A DNA stretch of 64,000 nt from DATHTS01 sp041940425. Lineage in GTDB: Bacteria > Acidobacteriota > Blastocatellia > Pyrinomonadales > Pyrinomonadaceae. The stretch is taken from contig JBGTSF010000019.1 of the NCBI GenBank assembly GCA_041940425.1, positions 1 to 64,000 of the forward strand. Reading direction: 5' to 3'. The notes beneath the pieces are model-generated. The model searched no databases, was not told where the DNA came from, and saw nothing but the letters and a program-made list of their open reading frames with translations. The position numbers and the translations under genes are program-made. Positions 8,701 through 14,893 of the stretch are shown in pieces (the first letter of the stretch is position 1; every line of letters begins with the position of its first letter).

Positions 8701-9071
8701 TTGTTCGCCAGCGAATTGGAGGCGGTCGCGGGCGGCAGAATTTTGACGGCGACCGGACGATTGAGCCGCGTGTCGCGGGCAAGATAAACTTCGCCCATTC
8801 CGCCTCTGCCGAGAAGTTTTTCGATCTCGAACGCATCAATTTTATCGCCTTTTTTCAAATCGAGCGTCGGAAAATCCTGAATCAAACCCGCTTCGGGCGA
8901 ATCAATAAAACTATCCCCGCTTTCGTGCGCCGAAAGAAGAATCTCGATCTCATCGCGCAGTTCGGCATCGCCGCCGCACGCTTCAGCGACAAAATCCTTT
9001 CTTTGAAAAGGCTCTTTTTCTAGAACGGCATTGAAAATCCGGCTGATTTCCTGCCATTTGTCGGGGGACAT
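5781..9071 (-). CDS. Ser/Thr kinase - PEGA-like - SUMF1 - alpha/beta hydrolase fusion
   Basis: This 1096-residue protein combines four modules. An N-terminal helical region (1-75) precedes a Hanks-type kinase (about 80-345) with GRGGMGEV, VAVK, HRDIKPAN and DFGLAK, so it should be active. One membrane helix follows (about 400-420, VWGSLVLILIGIGVWYL). Outside are a PEGA-like beta domain (about 480-570) and a SUMF1/formylglycine-enzyme-like domain (about 575-795, ending GGAWNDLPY and LGFRCV). Last comes an alpha/beta hydrolase (about 830-1096) with nucleophile elbow GISNGA, acid in HGRYDE and histidine in GGHVPT. It is likely a membrane sensor kinase with an exported enzymatic or ligand-binding part. 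It lies directly downstream of a TIGR02999-type sigma factor, the usual partner. Confidence 0.9.
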   Translation of the reverse strand: MSPDKWQEISRIFNAVLEKEPFQRKDFVAEACGGDAELRDEIEILLSAHESGDSFIDSPEAGLIQDFPTLDLKKGDKIDAFEIEKLLGRGGMGEVYLARDTRLNRPVAVKILPPATASNSLANKRLLREAQAAAALEHPHICTIHEIVEAEGFTFIVMQYVEGETLSDILQNGALDIRRALKIALQITEAIADAHRHKIIHRDIKPANIVVSSNDQVKVLDFGLAKRLATEEDNDKSTIKSILSQPGLILGTASYMSPEQARGLEVDSRTDLWSLGIVLYEMTCGKKPFEGETLADKFVSILHDKPEFPTNFNSELKKIILRVLEKDYDKRFQTADELLQELKTLRREVEFEEQLKTHITVDSGSHILEASFLSSGEEGEKTLMIVENKPKTFWQKIGWTQFVWGSLVLILIGIGVWYLRHQSNLEWAKENIKRVSDLAKDERNFEAYDLALQIQNHLPDDEELKNLMPTISVKISVNSEPAESKVYLKRFLPDENGDSPEKIFIGTTPVKDVQIARGHYVLRIEKPGFATFERTISGTIPRIGGSFIDSPPIEISAKLIEANQSQPNMVFVPAGEYSLVNWSRPIQDKVNLEGFFIDKYEVSNKDFREFITKGGYLTKNFWTYPFIKGGKEISLEEAVENFKDKTGLPAPRGWSNQNFPVGEEDHPVTGITWYEAAAYAAFRGKQLPTVFQWEKSARDGVADPRYNAMPWGLIKQGETTDFRANFSSNKTIPVGDFEFGMSPFGALNMAGNVSEWLLNRSGDNFVTSGGAWNDLPYAFGDYGEYPGFYASDKLGFRCVQNSPSAKSDQGSQDLQPEEVPDYRVSSESDYKIWLTHYNYDKKPLDAKIVETSETDAWTRQKITFAGENGERAIAYLFLPKNYSPPLQVIHYLPPGDVVVGLRSVPDSVEMFLTPILKSGRAVFTVVLKGYDERPFADDYVPPKRDTVEFRKQAVNWMTDLRRGLDYLETREDIDFKKLSFLGISNGANLGILTLGVENRYNSAILVGAGVDKEWRSWIPEANFINFAPHSKLPKLFIHGRYDEAHPLKTYNEPLYKIFSEPKKLVIYDGGHVPTIEFFSITTNNWIDEKFGRPIKF

Positions 9072-9080
9072 AAAATTTTT

Positions 9081-9653
9081 CTACAACTGCGTTTTCAGCC
9101 ACGCGCGGGCTAAATTCCAGTCGCGCAGAACAGTATTCGGGTGAACTCCCAAAACGGTTGCAATTTCTTCCGTGGTCAATCCGCCGAAAAATTTCAGTTC
9201 GACGACTTTGCTTCTTCTCGAATCAATCTCCGCCAATTTTTCCAACGCTTCATCTAAAGCGATCATTTCCGCCGGACGTTCTCTGGCAAAAACAAAAACC
9301 TCGTCCAGGGAAATTTTTTCTTCTTCGCCGCCGCGTTTTTCCGCTTTATACGCGCGGGCATAATCAACCAGAATCCGCCGCATTAGTTTTGCCGCCATCG
9401 CAAAAAAATGCGAACGGCTTTCCCATTTTACATTCTGGTCAACGAGTTTCAGAAAAACCTCATGAACGAGCGCGGTCGGCTGAAGCGTATGCCCGCCGCG
9501 TTCGTTTCTCAGATAACTGCTCGCCAAACGCTTTAATTCCGTGTAAACAAGCGGAATCAACTTATCGGTCGCTTCACGGTTGCCATCGCTCAAAGCCGTA
9601 AGCAGCCCGGTAATTTCCTGAGTTCGTTCGTTTTGCGGGCTGTTCTCACTCAT
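9081..9653 (-). CDS. Sigma-70 family factor of the TIGR02999/ECF-like type
   Basis: The 190-residue protein from MSENSPQNER has a region-2 fold (LIPLVYTELKRLASSYLR), the family-typical TALVHEVFLKLVD, and a region-4 HTH (GLTTEEIATVLGVHPNTVLRDW). TIGR02999-type factors occur mainly in Acidobacteriota and Planctomycetota next to kinase genes, as here: the stop is 9 bp before the kinase start. The frame is open upstream to 9734; ATG at 9651-9653 is chosen because family members begin near there, although its GGAG is only one base from the ATG, so the start is not certain. Confidence 0.88.
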   Translation of the reverse strand: MSENSPQNERTQEITGLLTALSDGNREATDKLIPLVYTELKRLASSYLRNERGGHTLQPTALVHEVFLKLVDQNVKWESRSHFFAMAAKLMRRILVDYARAYKAEKRGGEEEKISLDEVFVFARERPAEMIALDEALEKLAEIDSRRSKVVELKFFGGLTTEEIATVLGVHPNTVLRDWNLARAWLKTQL

Positions 9654-9784
9654 CTCCGAAAAAGAAATTTTCGAAATTTTAAAAATTTTGTTGTGGTTTC
9701 CGCGCTCCAAATTCGCGGAATAAGGATGAAACAAATTTTTTTATTTTACGGCTACAAGCATAACGATTTTGGAGGCAAAAAACA

Positions 9785-10375
9785 ATGAGTTTTTCAACCG
9801 AAAGGAGAGCTGAAACAAAAGAAAATCAAACGGTTTTACAGCGCATCGCCGCAGGCGATCAAACCGGAGTTCAGAAATGTTTCGAGCAATACGGAAAATT
9901 GATCTGGTATCTGGCGGACAAATATTTGAGAACGAGCGGCGAGACGGAAGATGCCGTGCAGGAAATTTTTATCGCCGTTTGGCAAAACGCCGGACGGTTT
10001 GATCCAGCAAAAGGAAATGAGACGGCTTTTATTACGTTGATCGCCCGCCGCCGTCTGATTGACCGTTTGCGAAGAAGAATGTGCAAACCGGAATTTCAGA
10101 TTCTCGACGAAATCACGGTGAAATGCCCGACGAATTACGAAAAGCGGATTCAGGTTCGCCTCGATGCGAAACGTGCCGGACGGGTTTTAAATGGTCTCCG
10201 CCCGGATCAGAAAAAAATTATAAATATGGCGATTTACGACGGCTTTACGCATCTGGAAATCGCCGAAGCGATGGAAATGCCGCTCGGCACGGTAAAAACT
10301 CTGATCCGGCGCGGTTTTCAAAAAATGCGGAAATCTCTTGAGCAAAACGCTTGTTTGCAAACCGCGACTGCCTGA
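9785..10375 (+). CDS. ECF-type RNA polymerase sigma factor
   Basis: The 196-residue protein has region 2 (LIWYLADKYLRTSGETEDAV, then QEIFIAVWQ) and region 4 (GFTHLEIAEAMEMPLGTVKT), the standard two-domain ECF layout. GGAGGC six bases before ATG 9785 is a strong ribosome site. It is divergent from the other sigma gene across 131 bp and points toward the DUF4331-TPR-TonB cluster. No anti-sigma gene follows. It is a reasonable candidate regulator of the downstream cluster, but that is inferred from position only. Confidence 0.88.
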   Translation: MSFSTERRAETKENQTVLQRIAAGDQTGVQKCFEQYGKLIWYLADKYLRTSGETEDAVQEIFIAVWQNAGRFDPAKGNETAFITLIARRRLIDRLRRRMCKPEFQILDEITVKCPTNYEKRIQVRLDAKRAGRVLNGLRPDQKKIINMAIYDGFTHLEIAEAMEMPLGTVKTLIRRGFQKMRKSLEQNACLQTATA

Positions 10376-10458
10376 TAAATCGAATTTCAGGCAGTTTTGG
10401 CTTTGCACAAAAACTATGGAAATGAATGAAAAATACAACATTGATAATAAATTGCTTG

Positions 10459-10500
10459 CTCTGTGTTTCTCTGTGAAATCTCCGTGTTCTCTGTGTTCTA
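10459..10500 (+). repeat. Intergenic word repeat (CTCTGTG type)
   Basis: The stretch contains repeated words CTCTGTGTT, CTCTGTGAA, CCGTGTTCT and CTCTGTGTTCT without a matching second arm. It resembles one half of the hairpin at 17299-17380. It sits directly before the decayed DUF4331 fragment, so it may mark the deletion point. Confidence 0.6.
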
Positions 10501-10511
10501 AAGTTTTTTTT

Positions 10512-10718
10512 GCGGGTTTTCCGAACGGTCGCCGTGTACAGGATGACGTGGTTGACATCGCTCTCCGCGCGGTCGCGGGCGGAACGCCGTTTACGCCCGA
10601 TACGAACGTCGCGCCGAACAACGCGCTCGGCGACGGCGTGAGTCAGAACGACGTTCCCTTCCTGCATCGTTTTCCGTATCTCGCGCCGCCGCAGGCGGGA
10701 AACAACGGAACGCCCTAA
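10512..10718 (+). pseudogene. C-terminal remnant of a DUF4331 gene
   Basis: The translation GFPNGRRVQDDVVDIALRAV and the later QNDVPFLHRFPYLAPPQ match, position by position, the last 65 or so residues of the intact DUF4331 protein at 12225-13466 (GFPNGRRTGDDTIDTLLYF, NEVPIPNSFPYFAPPNQ). The frame is open upstream only through intergenic repeat sequence, with no signal peptide or remaining DUF4331 body. About 350 residues are therefore missing. Its position before the first TPR lipoprotein mirrors that of the intact copy before the second, so it is best read as a deleted duplicate. Confidence 0.85.
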
Positions 10719-10727
10719 GTCAAACCG

Positions 10728-10797
10728 AAAACGCGAGTAAAAATTTCTTCGCGTTTCTCAAATTCGAAGCGGGCGGAGTTTTTTTAAATTTCGCCCG
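10728..10797 (+). terminator. Two small hairpins after the DUF4331 remnant
   Basis: A first stem pairs about 10729-10736 with 10749-10756 (AACGCGA/TCGCGTT). A second pairs CGGGCG at 10770-10775 with CGCCCG at 10792-10797, with a T-run inside the loop. Neither has a classic 3' T-tract. They occupy the same relative position as the hairpin at 13480-13517 after the intact DUF4331 gene and may be an intra-operon processing or attenuation site. Confidence 0.45.
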
Positions 10798-10822
10798 AAC
10801 TTTTCAAAATAAAGGGGGCTTT

Positions 10823-12124
10823 ATGCAAATAACAAAAATGTATAACGCGATATTTCCGATTTATTTCATAACGCTTTTGCTAATTCTGAGCGGCTGTCAA
10901 ACGCAAAGCTTCTCGACCGCAAACACGGACGATTCGAACAAAGAAACGATTGCCGAAACTCCGGCTGACGCGCAGATCAAAGCCGCCAGAACTTTGGTCG
11001 AAAAAAATCCCGAAATGGCGGAAAGTTACGTCAAACTCGCCGCGGCGATTTTGAAAAAAGTCCGCGAAACGGGCGATTACGGACTCAACCGCGAAGCCGA
11101 AATTTCCATCAATAATGCGCTCGAACTCGACACGAATAATTTTTCGGCACAATTTTTAATAATTCAGATTCATCTCTCCGAACACGAATTCGGAAAGGCT
11201 CTCGAATTAGCCGAAAAACTCGAAAAAGATAATCCGAATTCCGAACCGCTTTTAGCCGCCATCACGGATGCGAAAACCGAACTCGGACGATACGAAGAAG
11301 CGGTCGAAGCGGCGCAGAAATTCGTAAATTTCCGCCCAAACGCCAATTCTTACGCGCGGGTCGCGCATCTGCGCTCGCTTCACGGCGACACAGACGGCGC
11401 GATCGAAGCTTATAAACTCGCTCTCAGAATCTCCGACCCCGACGATAAGGAAATCCTCGCGTGGCATCACAGTCGTCTCGGTAACGAATTTTTTCAAATC
11501 GGCAGATTTTCCGAAGCCGAACGCGAATTCGATCTGGCGTTGGAAATTTTTCCCGAATATCACTGGGCTTTGGCGGGAAAAGGAAAAGTGCGCGCCGCGC
11601 ATAACGATCTGGAAACCGCCGCCCGGATTTATGAAAAATTGACGGTGCGAACTTCCGAAACCGAACGGGCGATCTTCCTCGGCGACATTTATAAAAAACT
11701 CGGCAGAGACGCGGATGCTCAAAAGATTTATGACGAAACCGTTAGAAAACAAAGCGGCGGAGATATGCACCGCCTCGCGCTTTTTTGGGCAGACCACGAT
11801 ACGAATCTCGACGAAGCCTTAAAGATCGCCGGAGAAGATCGTCAAAATAACGCCGACCTGCTCGCCAGCGATACGCTCGCGTGGTGTCTCTATAAAACCG
11901 GAAAATACAAGGAAGCCAAAAAATACATCGCCGAAGCGATGCGTTTGAAAACAAAGAGCGCGTTGTTTTTCTATCACGCCGGGATGATCGAAAACGCGCT
12001 CGGAAATCGCAAGGAAGCGGTCAAATACCTGAAACTTTCGCTGGCGACCAATCCGTCGTTCGATCTTTTGCAAGCCGACATCGCCAAGGATGTTTTGGCT
12101 AAATTGGAATCGCCGAAAGGCTGA
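10823..12124 (+). CDS. TPR-repeat lipoprotein (copy 1)
   Basis: The 433-residue protein has a lipoprotein signal with lipobox LSGC (LLILSGCQTQ), followed by a disordered linker and about eight TPR-like helical pairs. Examples are FGKALELAEKLEKDNPNSEP, DGAIEAYKLALRI and YKEAKKYIAEAMRLKTKSAL. It ends NPSFDLLQADIAKDVLAKLE, almost identical to the end of the lipoprotein at 13535-14872, so the two are paralogues. It is probably anchored to the outer or inner membrane facing the periplasm, as a scaffold for a partner protein. GGGGGC precedes the ATG. The DUF4331 remnant lies upstream and the intact DUF4331 gene downstream. Confidence 0.88.
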   Translation: MQITKMYNAIFPIYFITLLLILSGCQTQSFSTANTDDSNKETIAETPADAQIKAARTLVEKNPEMAESYVKLAAAILKKVRETGDYGLNREAEISINNALELDTNNFSAQFLIIQIHLSEHEFGKALELAEKLEKDNPNSEPLLAAITDAKTELGRYEEAVEAAQKFVNFRPNANSYARVAHLRSLHGDTDGAIEAYKLALRISDPDDKEILAWHHSRLGNEFFQIGRFSEAEREFDLALEIFPEYHWALAGKGKVRAAHNDLETAARIYEKLTVRTSETERAIFLGDIYKKLGRDADAQKIYDETVRKQSGGDMHRLALFWADHDTNLDEALKIAGEDRQNNADLLASDTLAWCLYKTGKYKEAKKYIAEAMRLKTKSALFFYHAGMIENALGNRKEAVKYLKLSLATNPSFDLLQADIAKDVLAKLESPKG

Positions 12125-12224
12125 AAAAGTTTTGCAGATTTTCTGCAAAAAAAATGACGAAGAAATTAAAGAATCAATGACATTTGTCTGGTTCAATAAA
12201 ACTAAAAATTAAGGAGTTACTTTT

Positions 12225-13466
12225 ATGTTAAAAGAAAGAATAAGAAAAACAGCCAATCCGGTTATAGGAATAATTATTGTTCTCGTAATCGTTTTTGCTC
12301 CGATATCGGAAATTAGAGCGGCTGACCATCTCGAAGCCACGACCGTTTCAGCCGATCCGGGCGCGGACATCGGCGATATTTTCGCGTTTCTCGATCCGAA
12401 TGACAATACAAAAGTCATTCTGGCAATGACGGTCGCCGGGTTTATCGTCCCGACCGAGCAGGTTAATTTCGGCTTTTTTCCCGAAGGCGTTTTGTATCGG
12501 TTCGAGATCGAAAACACCGGCGATGCCGTTTCGGATTTAAACATTGACATTACGTTTTCGCCGCAAACTTCACGGAGTCAGCCGCAAACGGCAACCGTTT
12601 CATTGCCGCCAACCCGCGGGCGGTTCGGACGTTTTAACAAATTTAACGCGCCGACCACGCTTCCGACTTTGGGCGCAACCGCGAATCCTTTTGTTGTCAC
12701 GACAGATAAAGCCAGCGATGTTAAATTCTACGCCGGTCTGACCGATGACCCGTTTTATTTCGACATCGCCGGATTCAGCCGTTTTGTCGGCTCTGTGTTG
12801 GGCGGAAATCCCGACCCGACGCGACTGCAAAGAAGCCGCGACAGTTTCGCCGGATACAACATCCATACGATAGCTTTGTCCGTTCCCGCAGCGCTGCTGC
12901 GCGGTTCGGCGGGCGATGTGATCGGTGTCAACGGCGTAACTCTGCGTCAACGTAATTCGACCCGTCAAAACGACGGCACAATTGTAAACAGCGGAAATTA
13001 TGTGCAGGTTGACCGCTTTGCAGTTCCGGCGGTCAACACGGCTTTGATCCCGTTTCCGCGCAAAAACGAATACAATGCCGCGATGCCGCAAGATGACGCG
13101 AGCGGAGTTTTCGCGGGCGATATTGTCGCCACCCTGACCGCGCTCGGAACAAATTCCGCCAATATCGGAATCCTCGCATCGGTCGCGGTCGTCAGCGGCG
13201 ATTACTTGCGTTTGAATACGGCTACGCCGAATACGAGCATCGGTTTTGGCGAAAGAATTACGACCGCCGGCTACACGGGTTTCCCGAACGGTCGCCGGAC
13301 GGGTGATGATACGATTGACACTTTGCTCTATTTCATCACCAATCAGGCGATCACGATGGGCGACAACGTAAACAGCAACGAAGTGCCGATTCCTAATTCT
13401 TTCCCGTATTTCGCGCCTCCCAATCAGCCTCTGGAAAATCCGGCGGTTGATAACACGCAAAATTAA
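12225..13466 (+). CDS. DUF4331 domain-containing exported protein
   Basis: A 413-residue protein with an N-terminal signal segment (GIIIVLVIVFAPISEIRA) and the DUF4331 opening DHLEATTVSADPGADIGDIF, then AFLDP. The rest is beta-rich with many Asp/Asn/Gly. It ends with the conserved GFPNGRRTGDDTIDTLLYF and FPYFAPP. DUF4331 has no established biochemical function. AAGGAG seven bases before ATG 12225 is a good ribosome site. It sits between two paralogous TPR lipoproteins and upstream of a TonB receptor, suggesting that these proteins act together at the cell surface. Confidence 0.88.
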   Translation: MLKERIRKTANPVIGIIIVLVIVFAPISEIRAADHLEATTVSADPGADIGDIFAFLDPNDNTKVILAMTVAGFIVPTEQVNFGFFPEGVLYRFEIENTGDAVSDLNIDITFSPQTSRSQPQTATVSLPPTRGRFGRFNKFNAPTTLPTLGATANPFVVTTDKASDVKFYAGLTDDPFYFDIAGFSRFVGSVLGGNPDPTRLQRSRDSFAGYNIHTIALSVPAALLRGSAGDVIGVNGVTLRQRNSTRQNDGTIVNSGNYVQVDRFAVPAVNTALIPFPRKNEYNAAMPQDDASGVFAGDIVATLTALGTNSANIGILASVAVVSGDYLRLNTATPNTSIGFGERITTAGYTGFPNGRRTGDDTIDTLLYFITNQAITMGDNVNSNEVPIPNSFPYFAPPNQPLENPAVDNTQN

Positions 13467-13479
13467 GCAAACCAGGAAA

Positions 13480-13517
13480 TTGTTTTGAGTCCCGGCTTCG
13501 GTCGGGATTCAAAACAA
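13480..13517 (+). terminator. Hairpin after the DUF4331 gene
   Basis: A 15-bp stem (13480-13494 with 13503-13517, one G-T pair) closes an 8-nt loop, followed by AAA rather than a T-run. It sits between DUF4331 and the next TPR gene and may be a partial terminator or mRNA-stabilising hairpin that sets relative expression within the operon. Confidence 0.6.
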
Positions 13518-13534
13518 AAATCGGAGAAATAAAA

Positions 13535-14872
13535 ATGTATAAATTCAAACCGTTTCAAATCGCATTTTTACTTTTTGCCGTATTGATTTTTAATGCCTGC
13601 GTAAAAAATCATGCGACACCCGAACCACAAACAGAACCGCAAACGCCGGAAAAAAAACTCGTGTTAAACGACACGATTCGTTTTCTCGAAAACCGCATTA
13701 AAAACGATCCCGAAGATTTCATCGCGCATAATAAGCTCGCGGCGCAATATCTTCAGCGTCTGCGCGAAACGGGCGATCAGGATTTTCTCGAATTAGCCGA
13801 ACGCGCCGCCCGCGCTTCGCTGGAAATTCTTCCCGCCGAACAAAACAAGGAAGGTCTGGCATTGCTGGCAAGAGTCGAATATTCTTTGCACAATTTCTCA
13901 ACTGCCCGCGAACACGCTTTGCAATTGGTAAATTTAGAGCCGAATAAAAGTTTTCCGTATCAAATTCTCGGCGACGCGCTTCTCGAACTCGGAGAATACG
14001 AAGAAGCGAAAATCGCATTTCGTCAGATGGAAAAAATCGGCGGCTTACAGCCCTTGACGAAAATAGCGGTCGAACAGCGGCTGGCGCGGATGGCTTTACT
14101 TTACGGCGACAACCCGGGCGCGATGCGTCATTTTTCCAACGCACTCAAAATCGCATCAGCGATGCCCGAAACGCCGTCTGAAACCGTCGCCTGGTGCAGA
14201 TGGCAATTGGGCGAAACCGTTTTTGCCGAAGGCGATTATAAAACCGCCGAAAAATATTATCTTAATGCCCTGAAATCATTTCCCGAACATACACCGACAA
14301 TCGCCGCGCTCGGAAAAGTCCGCGCGGCACAGGGCGATCTAAAGGGCGCGATCGAACAATACGAAGAGGCTTTCCGAATAATGCCCGACACGGCTTTTGC
14401 CGCGGCTTTGTCGGATTTATTTAAACTGTCGGGGCGCGACGAAGATTCAAAAAAACAATATGAAGCGGTCGAAAAATACAGTCATCTGAATGATCCGAAC
14501 GGCAAACCATTTGACCGCGATCTCGCGCTTTTTTATGCCAATCACGATTGGAAGATGGAAGAGGCGTATAATCTCGCCGTTAAAGAATACGAACAGCGGC
14601 GCGACATTTACGGCGCGGACGCGATCGCGTGGACGGCATTCAAAGCCGGAAAACTCAACGAAGCCCAAAAAGCGATTAAAGAAGCGATGCGGCTCGGCAC
14701 GCTCGACGCTCAGATTTTTTATCACGCCGGAATGATCGAAAATGCGGCGGGCAACAAAGCGGTAGCTAAACGCTGGCTTGAAAAAGCTCTCCACTTGAAC
14801 CCTTCGTTCGATTTACTGCAAGCTAAAATTGCGAAAGACGTTTTGGCTAAATTAGAATCGAAAAATGGCTGA
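13535..14872 (+). CDS. TPR-repeat lipoprotein (copy 2)
   Basis: The 445-residue paralogue of the protein at 10823-12124. It has a lipobox-like FNAC (VLIFNACVKNH), a Pro/Glu-rich linker, then a TPR array over about residues 45-440 (YEEAKIAFRQMEKIG, YKTAEKYYLNALKSFPEH, AVAKRWLEKALHLNPSFD). It ends IAKDVLAKLESKNG. The shared motif HAGMIENA near the end is conserved between the copies. It lies 21 bp before the TonB receptor start, so the two are almost surely co-transcribed. Periplasmic scaffold or binding role inferred. Confidence 0.88.
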   Translation: MYKFKPFQIAFLLFAVLIFNACVKNHATPEPQTEPQTPEKKLVLNDTIRFLENRIKNDPEDFIAHNKLAAQYLQRLRETGDQDFLELAERAARASLEILPAEQNKEGLALLARVEYSLHNFSTAREHALQLVNLEPNKSFPYQILGDALLELGEYEEAKIAFRQMEKIGGLQPLTKIAVEQRLARMALLYGDNPGAMRHFSNALKIASAMPETPSETVAWCRWQLGETVFAEGDYKTAEKYYLNALKSFPEHTPTIAALGKVRAAQGDLKGAIEQYEEAFRIMPDTAFAAALSDLFKLSGRDEDSKKQYEAVEKYSHLNDPNGKPFDRDLALFYANHDWKMEEAYNLAVKEYEQRRDIYGADAIAWTAFKAGKLNEAQKAIKEAMRLGTLDAQIFYHAGMIENAAGNKAVAKRWLEKALHLNPSFDLLQAKIAKDVLAKLESKNG

Positions 14873-14893
14873 AATGTTCAAGGAGCGTTAGTT

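Noticed and set aside
10338..10718. Intact 126-residue gene
   Set aside because: The first 58 or so codons translate the end of the sigma-factor gene in another frame and an intergenic word repeat; only the last part is DUF4331-like, so it is called a remnant.
12600..13460. 286-residue minus-strand frame inside the DUF4331 gene
   Set aside because: Antisense shadow; Arg-rich, no motifs, while the plus strand encodes a recognisable protein.
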